The notes: a model not told the origin generated them from the sequence alone. A stretch of 64,000 nt of DNA from Rhizobium sp. Pop5 (GCF_024721175.1 NZ_CP099399.1:3366001-3430000); one strand, 5' to 3'; counted from the stretch's first letter, positions 16,277 to 25,887 are shown. Made by a program: numbers and translations.

Positions 16277-17217
16277 TGAACAAGTCCGATCTCTTTGAGA
16301 ATGCCTTCGGTGGCGGCGACGTCCTTTTCGAGCTGCGCCTTGAAGGCGTCACCGGAAAGATAGGTGTCTGCCCAGCCCTTGGTCTTCAGGGTTTCCTGCC
16401 ATGTGGCGGAGCTGTGCAGCTTCTCGAAATCGGCGGTGACGGCTGCGACCTGGTCTGCCGACAGGCCGGGGGCAGCGGCGACCATGCGCCAGTTCTGGAT
16501 GCTGACGTCGGTGCCGGCTTCCTTCAGCGTCGGGGCGTCGACGCCGTCGATGCGCTTGTCGCTGGAGACGGCGAGAAGACGGAGCATGCCTGACTTCACC
16601 TGCGATTCGAACTCGCTGTAGCTCGAAACACCCGCCGTGACCTGGTTGCCGAGAATGGCCGCGAGCGCTTCACCGCCGCCGGAGAAGGCAACATAGTTGA
16701 TCTTGGTCGGATCGACGCCGGAAGCCTTGGCGATCAGGCCGACGGTGATGTGGTCGGTGCCGCCGGCTGAACCGCCGCCCCAGGAAACAGAACCCGGATC
16801 CTTCTTCAGTGCCGCAACCAGGTCAGCCATGGTCTTGATGTCGGACGAGGCGGGAACGACGACCGCTTCATATTCGCCGGTCAGGCGGGCGATCGGTGTG
16901 ACGTTCTTCAGCGTCACTGGCGACTTGTTGGTGAGGATCGCGCCGACCATGACGTAACCGCCGACGATCAGCGAGTTCGGATTGCCGGCAGCCTGGCTGC
17001 TGAACTGCGCAAGGCCGATGGTGCCTCCGGCGCCCGGAACGTTCTGGACCTGTACGTTGCCGGCGATCTTCTCCTGCTGCAAAACGGTCTGCAGCGAACG
17101 GGCCGTCTGATCCCAGCCGCCGCCGGGAGCGGCAGGCGCGATGATGGTGTAGTCAGCCGCATAGGCCGGCAGCGCGATGACGGCTGCGAAAATGGTTGCG
17201 ATGAACGTGTGCTTCAC
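16273..17217 (-). CDS. tctC: tripartite tricarboxylate transporter, periplasmic binding protein TctC
   Basis: A 314-aa solute receptor of the Bug family. The start is a GTG at 17217 with GGAGGAC just upstream, giving signal peptide (M)KHTFIATIFAAVIALPAYA cleaved before ADYT. The open frame runs on to 17379, but that extension has no export signal at its end. Bug motifs are visible: APAAPGGGWDQTAR near the mature N-terminus and the VPGAGGTIGLAQF ligand loop. First gene of tctCBA, so the promoter lies in 17218-17493. Ligand unknown (citrate or tricarballylate in characterised systems). Confidence 0.92.
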   Translation of the reverse strand: MKHTFIATIFAAVIALPAYAADYTIIAPAAPGGGWDQTARSLQTVLQQEKIAGNVQVQNVPGAGGTIGLAQFSSQAAGNPNSLIVGGYVMVGAILTNKSPVTLKNVTPIARLTGEYEAVVVPASSDIKTMADLVAALKKDPGSVSWGGGSAGGTDHITVGLIAKASGVDPTKINYVAFSGGGEALAAILGNQVTAGVSSYSEFESQVKSGMLRLLAVSSDKRIDGVDAPTLKEAGTDVSIQNWRMVAAAPGLSADQVAAVTADFEKLHSSATWQETLKTKGWADTYLSGDAFKAQLEKDVAATEGILKEIGLVQ

Positions 17218-17493
17218 GATGTCCTCCGTGGGCGGCTGAGCGGCCGCCTGTTGTTCTCCAGGAATCGGGAAGGATGGCCGGCCAGCGGACACGGTTGTCC
17301 TGAGTGACGAGCGGAATTCCTCCCAAGGCTTCAGCTCTCCGCCTCCACGGAGAAGAAGTAGCCAAAGCCACCACAACAACCTGTCATTCAGCTGACATCG
17401 GCGAGATAATCAGACGGAAAGGACACTTTTTTGCCGCAATTGGCGGACGCCGGTCTGAATACGGTACTCCGCCGCCTTTGAAGCTGACGCGTT

Positions 17494-18558
17494 TCACTGC
17501 GCCCGCAGAACCTCGTTCCAATGCGCGATCAGCCGCGCCCGCTTCACCTGGTCGAGATAGACCATCAGCCCGGGGCTGACCGGCACCGGCCGAAGCTGGG
17601 CGCCGAGCAGTTCCTGTAGCGTGTTGGCAGTATTTTCCCCCGCCACCTCGGGGCTGACGGCCGGGATCTGCAGCTCGCGCGCCATGATCGTCTGCCCCTC
17701 CTTCGACATGAAGAAGGCGAGATAGCGACGCCCGAGTTCGGGCTCGGCGGCCGCCTGCGGCACCAAGCCGATCCGCGACATCACCACCGTATAATCCTTC
17801 GGCAGCACGATGCCGACATTGGGGTGGCGTGAAGCCCAGTCGGCCGCATAGGAGCCAAGAATATTGTAGCCGAGCACGAAGCGCCCATCGGCGACGCGCT
17901 CAAGGATCGCCGAACTCGTCGAATAAAGCTTGACGCCGGCAGCCCCCATCGCCCCGATCACCGACCAGATATCGCCGAACTGTTCCTGGTCGCGCGCCAT
18001 GAAGAGAAAGCCGACGCCGGAGCGCTCGATATCGTAAGTGCTGATCCGGCCATACACCGCATTGCCCTTGCGCTTCAGATAGTCGACGAATTCCGCCCGT
18101 GAGCTCGGCACCTTTTCGTGCGCAAAACTCGGCTTGTGATAGACGAAGACCGCCGGCTCAAAGGTCAGGGCATAGGCGGTGTTGCGCCAGTTCGCCCATT
18201 TCGGCCATGACGAACTCATCGGCAGATTGCTGACCTGCGCATAACCGTCGTTGGAAAGCTTCACCTGCAGGTCCATCGCCGAAGAGAAGGCGAAATCCGC
18301 CGTCTTCTCACCGGCATCCGTCTCCCGGACGATCCGGTCGTAGATGTCGCCGGTCAGCATGTCCTCGTATTTGACCGCGACGTCGGGATTGGCCTCCTGG
18401 AAGCCCCGGATCATCGGCTGCGCCAGCGGCTCGTCGAGGGAGGAGTAAACGGTCAGCACCGCGGCATCGGCATTGCCCGATTTCGCCGGATAAAAGGCCT
18501 GATCGGCCAGGACGCAGCCCGGCCAAAGCGCCAGCAGCAAAATGAAAACTCTCCTCAT
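17494..18558 (-). CDS. periplasmic extracellular solute-binding protein (iron-type fold)
   Basis: A 354-aa binding protein with signal peptide MRRVFILLLALWPGCVLA. The mature chain starts with the class II binding-protein pattern LTVYSSLDEPLAQPMIRGFQE and contains EDMLTGDIYDRI and YNILGSYAADW, close to Fe3+/phosphonate-type receptors. No ABC permease or ATPase is adjacent, which is odd for an importer. In other proteobacteria similar orphan receptors sit beside tctDE-type two-component genes and appear to act as sensing partners. A TctD/TctE-like pair is 5 kb away here, so a sensory role is possible. Same strand as tctCBA but 276 nt from tctC. Confidence 0.75.
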   Translation of the reverse strand: MRRVFILLLALWPGCVLADQAFYPAKSGNADAAVLTVYSSLDEPLAQPMIRGFQEANPDVAVKYEDMLTGDIYDRIVRETDAGEKTADFAFSSAMDLQVKLSNDGYAQVSNLPMSSSWPKWANWRNTAYALTFEPAVFVYHKPSFAHEKVPSSRAEFVDYLKRKGNAVYGRISTYDIERSGVGFLFMARDQEQFGDIWSVIGAMGAAGVKLYSTSSAILERVADGRFVLGYNILGSYAADWASRHPNVGIVLPKDYTVVMSRIGLVPQAAAEPELGRRYLAFFMSKEGQTIMARELQIPAVSPEVAGENTANTLQELLGAQLRPVPVSPGLMVYLDQVKRARLIAHWNEVLRAQ

Positions 18559-18636
18559 GCCGCAACAATGCCCGAGCGGGCAAAGAGGAGCAAGGGCGAC
18601 GGCCGAAGACGGCCGCCGCCTGTTTCATGGAACCCG

Positions 18637-19113
18637 TTATGCGGCCGATGCGTATTCGATGGCCGCAAACATATGGTCGAGATTGAGAAAGCAGACCATT
18701 CCTTGGTCGAAAGGAATGATCCCGTAAGAGAACGCCGGGTCGTAACCGATGCCGAAATCCGGCACCGGCTGAATTCGATCCCCGCCGATCGACAGGATGT
18801 CGGACACGCGGTCAACCACGAGCCCGATGATGCTGTTTCTCACCTCGGCCACGACGATGGCGCTGCGATTGGCATCGATCGCGCTGCGCACGCCGAGTTT
18901 CGCGGCAAGGTCGATCACCGGTATGACCGTGCCGCGCAAATTCATCACGCCAAGGACGTGCGCCGGCGCGTGGGGCAGCGGCGTCGCCGCTGCCCATCCC
19001 CTGATTTCCCGGATCGAGGTGGTCTTGATGCAGAACTGCTGGTCGCCGAGATGGAAGGCAATGATTTCCAGTGCTGCATCCGAAAGCTTCTCGTATTGTG
19101 CGACGTCAGCCAT
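18637..19113 (-). CDS. cheW: CheW chemotaxis coupling protein
   Basis: A 158-aa SH3-like adaptor linking chemoreceptors to CheA. The family blocks are IIAFHLGDQQFCIKTTSIREI (first strand pair), VMNLRGTVIPVIDLAAKLG and GLVVDRVSDIL. I start it at the ATG at 19113, which shares its A with the TGA stop of the upstream chemoreceptor gene (TGATG), implying translational coupling. No cheA or cheY lies here, so it probably feeds the main che system elsewhere or strengthens arrays formed by its partner receptor. Confidence 0.92.
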   Translation of the reverse strand: MADVAQYEKLSDAALEIIAFHLGDQQFCIKTTSIREIRGWAAATPLPHAPAHVLGVMNLRGTVIPVIDLAAKLGVRSAIDANRSAIVVAEVRNSIIGLVVDRVSDILSIGGDRIQPVPDFGIGYDPAFSYGIIPFDQGMVCFLNLDHMFAAIEYASAA

Positions 19114-21068
19114 CAGAATTCGTCCCATTCAGCGGCGACAGCCGTGGCAGTTGCCGCTCTGCCACCAAAGGCGCCGGCGAGTTTCTGGCCGAGCGCACGG
19201 GCGGGAGAGGACACCGGCTTGTTGCCGGCCGCGGCGGCGCGAGCCGGTTGGCGAACCACGGAAGACCCCGTCCCGACGCCGTCGAGCTTGAACTGACCGA
19301 TGAGGTTGCGAAGCTTGACGGCTTCCTGCGCCAGGGTGCTGGATGCGGCGGTCGACTGTTCCACCATCGCGGCATTCTGCTGCGTCGTCTGGTCCATGGC
19401 ATTCACGGCGGTATTGACCTCCGCAAGCCCGGTCGATTGCTCCTTGGCCGAGACCGCGATCGATTCCATATGGCCATTGATCTCGATGATGAAGCCGCCG
19501 ATCGTCTTCAACGCCTCGCCGGTATCGCGCACCAACTTCACGCCGCTTTCGACCTCGGCGGAGGAGTTGTGAATCAGGCCCTTGATCTCCTTGGCGGCCT
19601 GAGCCGAACGCTGGGCAAGTTCACGCACCTCTTGCGCGACGACGGCGAAGCCCTTGCCGGCATCGCCGGCGCGCGCCGCTTCCACGCCCGCATTGAGCGC
19701 CAGAAGGTTGGTTTGGAAGGCGATTTCATCGATGACGCCAATGATATTGGAAATCTGCTGGGAGGAATCCTCGATCTTCGTCATCGCCTCTTCGGCGTGG
19801 CTGACGACCGCTGCCGACTGGACTGCCGATTGGTTCGCGCGGCTGGCGACGATACGTGCTTCCTCGGTACGCTTGGTGGAATTGGAAACGTTGGCGGTGA
19901 TCTGATCGAGCGCCGCTGCGGTTTCCTCCAGCGAGGCAGCCTGCTGCTCGGTGCGCCGCGAGAGATCCTGGGCGCCCGAAGAAATTTCGCGGGTTCCGTT
20001 ATCCATGCCCGAGACGGATTCGGAGATTTCCGCAAGCGTGGTTGCCAACTGGCGGATGGACTGGTTGAAGTCGTTGCGCAGAGGCTCGAAATTCGGTGCG
20101 AAGGCATCGTCCAGTTGGAAGGCCAGATCACCTGCCGCCAGCCGCTTCAGGCCTGTGGCAAGATTGCTGGTGACAAAGGCGACCTGCCCTGCCTCGGTTT
20201 CCTTGACGCGGTTGATTTCTTCCTGCTCCCTCGCCTGGCGCTCGCGGTTGGCATCGGCATCCGCCTCGAGTTTGCGATTGGTCACGGCTGCCTGGCGGAA
20301 AACTTCGACGGCGCCGGCGATTGCGCCGATCTCGTCCCGGCGGTCGGAGCCGCTTACGGTGATGGAAGTATCGCCCTCGGCGAGCCTGCGCATGACAGCT
20401 GTCATGCCGGCGAGCGGACGGATCATGGCTCTGTTCACGACGAACAGCATGAGGAGGCCGAAAACGATCATGGCGACCGAGCCGGTTATGATCGCATAAC
20501 GCGCCGTCACGGCTGCATCTGCCGCCTCGGCCGAGCGCGTCTTCAGGAGAGCCTGCTCGATGCCGGCGATTTCACCTGCTTTGGCGCGGATCTGATCCAT
20601 CCATTTCTTGCCGACGCCGGAGACCTCAAGATCGCGCGCCTGCTGCACGGTCTCCTTGGCCGCCATCAGCTTCGTTTCCTGGACAACGACATCCTTCGTC
20701 CAGCCGTCGACCAGGGAAGCCAGCTCGTCGAGCCGCGCCTGCTGGGCCGGATTATCCGCTGTAAGGCTGCGCACCTTCTGCATGTTGTCGGCGTAGGACT
20801 TGGCTCCGGCCTTCTGCGGCGCAAGGAAATTTTCGTCTGCCGACAGGAGGTAGCCACGCATGCCGGTTTCCTGGTCGACCATGGCCGCGACGATGTTGTT
20901 CAGGGTTCCAAGCACCGTATAGGTATGTTCGGTCCAGCCCGCGGCCTTCTCCTGGGTCGCCAGTGAGCTGTAGCTCAAGACGTTGATAATGGTGCTGAGG
21001 GCGAGCAGCAGCGAAAAGACGAGCGCCATTTTGCCCAGGATTCTGATATTATTGAAAAAAGTAAACAT
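19113..21068 (-). CDS. methyl-accepting chemotaxis protein with CHASE3 sensor
   Basis: A 651-aa receptor with TM1 about 12-32, a periplasmic CHASE3-like helical domain about 38-185 (contains the NNIVAAMVDQETGMRGYLL motif), TM2 about 192-212, tandem HAMP segments to about 340, and a signalling domain with the highly conserved hairpin IDEIAFQTNLLALNAGVEAA (about 443-462). It ends EWDEF, resembling the C-terminal CheR/CheB docking pentapeptide found on some rhizobial receptors. No ligand-binding pocket can be inferred; CHASE3 ligands are unknown. Forms a two-gene unit with cheW. Confidence 0.92.
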   Translation of the reverse strand: MFTFFNNIRILGKMALVFSLLLALSTIINVLSYSSLATQEKAAGWTEHTYTVLGTLNNIVAAMVDQETGMRGYLLSADENFLAPQKAGAKSYADNMQKVRSLTADNPAQQARLDELASLVDGWTKDVVVQETKLMAAKETVQQARDLEVSGVGKKWMDQIRAKAGEIAGIEQALLKTRSAEAADAAVTARYAIITGSVAMIVFGLLMLFVVNRAMIRPLAGMTAVMRRLAEGDTSITVSGSDRRDEIGAIAGAVEVFRQAAVTNRKLEADADANRERQAREQEEINRVKETEAGQVAFVTSNLATGLKRLAAGDLAFQLDDAFAPNFEPLRNDFNQSIRQLATTLAEISESVSGMDNGTREISSGAQDLSRRTEQQAASLEETAAALDQITANVSNSTKRTEEARIVASRANQSAVQSAAVVSHAEEAMTKIEDSSQQISNIIGVIDEIAFQTNLLALNAGVEAARAGDAGKGFAVVAQEVRELAQRSAQAAKEIKGLIHNSSAEVESGVKLVRDTGEALKTIGGFIIEINGHMESIAVSAKEQSTGLAEVNTAVNAMDQTTQQNAAMVEQSTAASSTLAQEAVKLRNLIGQFKLDGVGTGSSVVRQPARAAAAGNKPVSSPARALGQKLAGAFGGRAATATAVAAEWDEF

Positions 21069-21761
21069 GATCGTTCCGCTTCACTTCGGCGAATGAAAGA
21101 TGTCAGGGTGGAGAAAGCCATATCGAGTCATTCGAGCGGCGTAGGGGCTTGAAACTCCAGCCAATTCGCGCCCCCTGGAACGATTACGTGTCGGCAATGG
21201 CTAACAAGATTCTACTTTTGAGCAGCCACGTAAAATCTGCTGCGCGATTTGGCTACCGGTTGTAAAAAGTGGATAGTTCTTCGATGAAATTTTCACGGAA
21301 TAGCATCATGGAATCTCTTTCCCGCAATTTTACCGGTCATTTCGACGGCGCATATTGAGGCCGGGGACGTGAAACCTCACCGAATCACCGTCTTGCTGAT
21401 CCCGGAGGCCTAGCCAGCCTCCTGGCAATCGCCAGGGACCACTTCATGCAGCCGCCGGTGCGGCGGTTTGATCATGATTTTCCCCGGTCTGATTGGGCAT
21501 CGACGTCCGGTTTTTGCCCGACTTGCAAAGTATTGGGATGGAGCGAAAACATTCCTTTTGCTGGTCGAGGGCCGGTTCTCGCCATAAAGGATTATGGTTT
21601 GGCGCCGTCCTTAGCCCGTTTAGAGTATTGATGAAGATTGGCGACGTTATAGGGTGCGCTGCTGCGTCAAACGACCGCCCGGATGTCTATTCGGGGGAAG
21701 GCTCTACGCGACAAAACTCTGAAAAAACTAGGTTAACCTGGGAAGATCCATGGGAGGGGTC
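21069..21761. other. intergenic region between mcp and the TPR cyclase
   Basis: About 690 nt carrying divergent promoters. The mcp side (21069-21360) is relatively AT-rich. The centre has a hairpin cluster listed separately. Short plus-strand frames at 21446-21631 and 21493-21777 lack ribosome sites, and the second overlaps the cyclase start, so I reject both. Confidence 0.4.
21404..21470 (+). ncRNA. possible structured RNA or attenuator (three adjacent hairpins)
   Basis: GGAGGC/GCCTCC (21404-21422, 7-nt loop) shares two bases with CCTGGC/GCCAGG (21421-21436, AATC loop), so the two stems compete. A third stem, CCGCC/GGCGG (21452-21466), is followed by TTTG. The order resembles an attenuator or a small RNA with a weak terminator. 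No promoter or family match is recognised. Confidence 0.3.
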
Positions 21762-23630
21762 ATGGAACGACGACTGAGCGCTATTCTCGCTGCGGATGTC
21801 GTCGGCTACAGCCGACTGATGGGCATCGATGAGTCAGGCACGCTGCAGGCGCTGAACCGCCATCGCTGCGAGCTGGTCGACATCAGGATTTCGGACTACA
21901 AGGGCAGGATCGTCAAACTCACCGGCGACGGCATCCTTGCCGAGTTCCAGAGCGTGGTGAATGCGGTCGCCTGCGCCGCCGAAATCCAGCGCAGCATGTC
22001 GGCCCGCAACGAGAACGTCCCCAAGGACGAACGCGTCGAATTTCGCATCGGCATCAATCTCGGCGACGTCGTCGTCGAGAACGGCGACATATTCGGCGAC
22101 GGCGTCAATCTTGCCGCGAGGCTGGAGCGCATCGCTGCGCCAGGCGGCATCGCAGTCTCCGCCTCGGTGCGCGACCAGGTCGGCTCACGCCTCAATCTCG
22201 GCTTCGAATCCATCGGCGAGCACACGCTGAAGAACATCAGGCAGCCGGTTCAGGTCTATACCGTCACTTTCGCGCCGCCGCCCTCCACCCGGCTAGTCGC
22301 GCAGAACCGCAACACATGCTTCATCGCCGTTCTGCCCTTCACCAATATGAGCGGTGACGCCGATCAGGACTATTTTTCCGACGGCATCACCGAAGACATC
22401 ATCACCGATCTCTCCAAGATCTCCAGCCTGCATGTCGTGCCGCGCAACACCATCTTCACCTACAAGGGCACATCGGTGAAGGTGAAGCCGCTCGCCCAGG
22501 AGCTCGGCGTGCGCTACGTGCTCGAGGGAAGTGTGCGCATCTTCGGCAAGCGCGTCCGTATTTCCGGCCAATTGATCGACACCGCCAATGGCGACCACCT
22601 CTGGGCCGAGCGTTACGACCGCGACCTGACCGACATCTTCGCGATCCAGGACGAGATCACCCACGCGATCGTCGGTCAGTTGAAGGTACGCCTGCTGCCG
22701 GAAGAAAAGCAGGCGATCGCCAACGAGCCGACGGCCAATGTCGAGGCGTATACCTATTATCTCAGGGGCCGCCAGCTCTCCCACACCTGGACGAAATCAT
22801 ACCTGCAGCTTGCAAGGCGCATGTTCTGCAAGGCGGTCGAGCTCGATCCGGATTATGCCCGCGCCTATGCCGGTATTGCTGATTGCGACGCGGCGATCCG
22901 CGATTGGGCTCCCGACGACGTGCCCCTGAGGCGCATCCTCGACATGAGCGCCCGTGCCCTGGAGCTCGATCCCGATCTTCCCGAAGCCCACGCCTCCCGG
23001 GGGCTGGCCCTGCATCAGAGCGGCGATGATGAGCGGGCGGCCGCCGCCTTCGAACGCGCCTTGGCGCTCGATCCGAACCTCTACGAGGCGAATTTCCACT
23101 ATGCTCGCTTCTTTTTCATGCGCGGCAATTTCGCCGAGGCCGTTCAGTATTTCACCCGCGCCGCCGATATCCGGCCTGACGATTACGTCTCGCCGATCCA
23201 TCTGATGGCCGCCTACCGCTCGCTCGGCCGCCTCGTGGATACGGAAAACTGGGCGCGCCTCGGCCTGCAGCGGGCCGAACGCGCGCTCAATCTCAACCCG
23301 GAAAATTCCGGCCCTGCCCATCGCGGCGCGCTGGCCTTTGCCCATATCGGCGACATCAAGAGGGCACGCGACTGGGCCGCACGCGCCATCGCCATCGATC
23401 CCGACGACATCGTCGCCCAGTACAATCTCGCCTGCGTCTATTCCGTGCTTGGCGATGTCGACCAAGCGATCGACCTCCTGGAGAAGCTGCTGCCGAACAG
23501 TTCCGTCTATCATATCAAATGGTTCAACAATGACTCCGATCTCGACAACATCCGCCACGACCCTCGCTTCCGCAAGCTGCTTGCCGCGGCGTTGACGCAA
23601 CGCGAGCGGATCGAAAGGACTGCGAGCTAG
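21762..23630 (+). CDS. class III adenylate cyclase with TolB-like and TPR regions
   Basis: About 622 aa. The N-terminal cyclase domain (about 1-170) has metal Asp in SAILAADVVGYSRL, the K-L-T-G-D-G segment with substrate-type Lys and second metal Asp, and the GDGVNLAARLE transition-state region. A TolB-like segment follows (about 185-320; VLPFTNMSGDADQDYFSDGITEDI across its start), then about six TPRs to the end. No membrane segment. The ATG at 21762 is chosen because GGGAGGGG precedes it; the ATG at 21750 overlaps that site. This architecture is expanded in rhizobia, which encode many cyclases. Input signal unknown. Confidence 0.9.
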   Translation: MERRLSAILAADVVGYSRLMGIDESGTLQALNRHRCELVDIRISDYKGRIVKLTGDGILAEFQSVVNAVACAAEIQRSMSARNENVPKDERVEFRIGINLGDVVVENGDIFGDGVNLAARLERIAAPGGIAVSASVRDQVGSRLNLGFESIGEHTLKNIRQPVQVYTVTFAPPPSTRLVAQNRNTCFIAVLPFTNMSGDADQDYFSDGITEDIITDLSKISSLHVVPRNTIFTYKGTSVKVKPLAQELGVRYVLEGSVRIFGKRVRISGQLIDTANGDHLWAERYDRDLTDIFAIQDEITHAIVGQLKVRLLPEEKQAIANEPTANVEAYTYYLRGRQLSHTWTKSYLQLARRMFCKAVELDPDYARAYAGIADCDAAIRDWAPDDVPLRRILDMSARALELDPDLPEAHASRGLALHQSGDDERAAAAFERALALDPNLYEANFHYARFFFMRGNFAEAVQYFTRAADIRPDDYVSPIHLMAAYRSLGRLVDTENWARLGLQRAERALNLNPENSGPAHRGALAFAHIGDIKRARDWAARAIAIDPDDIVAQYNLACVYSVLGDVDQAIDLLEKLLPNSSVYHIKWFNNDSDLDNIRHDPRFRKLLAAALTQRERIERTAS

Positions 23631-23721
23631 AACCTTTCCCGATCGGGCACCAATCTTCAAAATCGCTGTGACATCGCCGCGTCACCTCTGTAATCTCCCT
23701 TGAAAAACAGGGGGAACGTCC

Positions 23722-24398
23722 GTGCGCATCCTGCTCACCGAAGACAACATCGCGCTGGCCGACGGCCTGTCGGCGATCTTGCGCGGCACGGGCCATGCCG
23801 TCGATGTCGTCCATGACGGGGCGTCGGCCAACGCCGTCATCGCGGCAGAGAATTTCGATCTTGTCATTCTTGACCTCAACCTGCCCGAGATGGATGGGCT
23901 CGACGTGCTGCGCGCCATGCGCGCCCGGCAGAACCAGGCGGCCGTCCTCATCCTGACGGCGCGCGGCACGCCGGAAGAGCGGGTGAAAGGTCTCGATCTC
24001 GGCGCCGACGACTATCTGATCAAACCTTTCGACATCGCCGAATTCGAAGCCCGCGTGCGCGTGCTGCTGCGCCGCCAGGCGGGCCTGCGTTCGGCGACCG
24101 TCGGCTTCGGCGGCATTTCCTTCGACCTCACGTCACGCACCTTTTCATCTGGCGCGACACCCTCGACATTCCCGCCCGCGAGCTCGGCCTGCTCGAAATC
24201 CTCTTCATGCGGGCCGGCAAGGTCGTCGCCAAGGAAGCGATCATGCAGTCACTGACGGCCTTCGACGACGACATTTCCGCAAATGCCATCGAGCAATATG
24301 TCAGCCGTCTGAGGAAACGCCTCTCCCCGCATGGGCTCACGGTCAAGACCGCCCGCGGCATCGGCTATTATCTCGACAAGCTGCCAGAGGCCTCATGA
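23722..24398 (+). pseudogene. TctD/QseB-type response regulator with a -1 frameshift
   Basis: GTG start at 23722 after AGGGGGAA. The receiver domain is intact (TEDN, phosphoacceptor in VILDLNLPEMDG, Lys in YLIKPFD). At 24142-24145 the reading frame breaks in a T4 run: upstream the frame reads LTSRTFSSGATP and ends at 24255 as a meaningless tail. One extra T would restore TFFIWRDTLDIPARELGLLE and the winged-helix DNA-binding domain, which continues in another frame to 24398 (VSRLRKRLSPHGLTVKTARG). Total length 677 nt is one base short of 226 codons. This is either a true loss of DNA binding or a homopolymer sequencing error. It overlaps the kinase gene by 4 nt. Confidence 0.8.
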
Positions 24399-25777
24399 CA
24401 TCAGCCTATTCGCTCAGGCGCCGCCTGCTCTTCTGGCTGCTGGTATCGACGGCCGTCATCGGAACGCTGGCGCTCGCCGATACCTATCGCGAGGCCGTCC
24501 AGACGTCGAATATCGTATCCGACCGCGTGCTCGCCGGCTCGGCACTGGCGATCGCCGAGCGAGTCGTCGTCGCCGAGGATGGAACGCTGCAGGTCGATAT
24601 CCCCTATGTCGCGCTTGAAATGCTGACCTCGGCCGCGCAGGATCGCGTCTTCTACCGGGTCGATGGCCCGCCGGGCCAGTTCATCACCGGCTACCAGTCC
24701 CTGCCGGTCCTCAAGAAAGCGCCGAGCGAGGCCGCCGCCTTCGCCGACGACAGCTTCCGCGGCGAGCCGATCCGTGTGGCGACGCTCGAACGCTCCGCCT
24801 CGACCGGTATCCGCTCCGTACCCTTCGTCGTCACCGTCGCCGAGACCACCATCGCCCGCCGGCAATTGGCCCAAGCAATCCTCGTCCGCTCGGCGCTACG
24901 CCTCGCTTTCATGATCCTGGGCGCGGCCGTCATCGTCTGGATCTCCGTCACCGTGGCGCTTCGTCCCCTCTACAAGCTTGGTGACGCCATCGGCGAGCGC
25001 AGTCCCGACGACCTGCATCCGATCGAGGAGACCGTGCCGAGCGAAGTCGAGCCGCTGGTCGGAACGGTCAACTCCTTCATGGTCCGCCTGCAATCGGCGC
25101 TCGATGCCTTACGACACTTCACCGGCAATGCCAGCCATCAGCTGCGCACGCCGCTCGCGATCATCCGCACCCAGCTCGCCCTTTCCGCCCGCGCCGGATC
25201 GCTTGACGAGGCCCAGGCGGCGGCGCTGAAGGGCGATCAGGCCGTTGCGCATGCCGAGCGCATCCTTGCCCAGCTTCTCCTGATGGCGAAGATCGACGCC
25301 GCCACTGCCAAGGAGGCGCTGACCGCCTCCGCCATCGATCTTGCAGCCATCGCCCAGGAAATCACCGGCGAGCAGATCCCGACGGCCGCGGTCGCCGGCA
25401 TCGATCTCGGCTTCGAGGGCGAGAGCCCGGCGATGATCCGCGCCGAGCCGCTGCTGATCGGCGAAATGCTGCGCAATCTCGCCGGCAATGCCATCGCCTA
25501 TGCCGGCAAGGGAGCCGAAGTTACCGTCCGCATCATCGCCGCTTCTGAGACGATCCGCCTCGAAGTCGAGGATAATGGCCCCGGCATTCCCAGTGAGAAA
25601 CTGGAGGCCGTACGCGGGCGTTTTTCGCGCGGCAATGATTCCGGCGCGCCAGGCGCCGGCCTCGGCCTGCCGATCGTCGAAGAAATCGCCAATCTTTTCA
25701 ACGCCGCCCTGACACTGGAGCCGGGCGCGGGCGGCAGGGGGCTGAAGGCGGCGGTCACCTTTGCCAAGGCGGCGTAA
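24395..25777 (+). CDS. TctE-like sensor histidine kinase
   Basis: A 460-aa inner-membrane kinase. TM1 is about 10-29; a periplasmic 2CSK_N-type sensor domain covers about 30-160; TM2 is about 165-188; then a short HAMP-like linker and a HisKA domain with the phospho-His at about H248 in NASHQLRTPLAII. The ATP domain has N box LAGNAIAYA, G1 DNGPGIP and G2 GAGLGLPIVEEI. Its ATG overlaps the regulator gene stop. Family members of the TctE type sense carboxylates. With its regulator frameshifted, it may be uncoupled in this strain. Link to the tctCBA operon 7 kb away is inference. Confidence 0.88.
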   Translation: MTSAYSLRRRLLFWLLVSTAVIGTLALADTYREAVQTSNIVSDRVLAGSALAIAERVVVAEDGTLQVDIPYVALEMLTSAAQDRVFYRVDGPPGQFITGYQSLPVLKKAPSEAAAFADDSFRGEPIRVATLERSASTGIRSVPFVVTVAETTIARRQLAQAILVRSALRLAFMILGAAVIVWISVTVALRPLYKLGDAIGERSPDDLHPIEETVPSEVEPLVGTVNSFMVRLQSALDALRHFTGNASHQLRTPLAIIRTQLALSARAGSLDEAQAAALKGDQAVAHAERILAQLLLMAKIDAATAKEALTASAIDLAAIAQEITGEQIPTAAVAGIDLGFEGESPAMIRAEPLLIGEMLRNLAGNAIAYAGKGAEVTVRIIAASETIRLEVEDNGPGIPSEKLEAVRGRFSRGNDSGAPGAGLGLPIVEEIANLFNAALTLEPGAGGRGLKAAVTFAKAA

Positions 25778-25887
25778 AAGCCGGCGGGTCTTCAGCCTTC
25801 TGCCCTTGCTTTCTCTCGCTGCATTGCACACACTGAATTCGGGAACAGCAAGCCGCACAACGATGCGCGCCGGACAAAAAGAGAAAT

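Noticed and set aside
21493-21777. 94-codon plus-strand frame before the TPR cyclase
   Set aside because: Overlaps the cyclase start, has no ribosome site, and amino-acid content is not protein-like.
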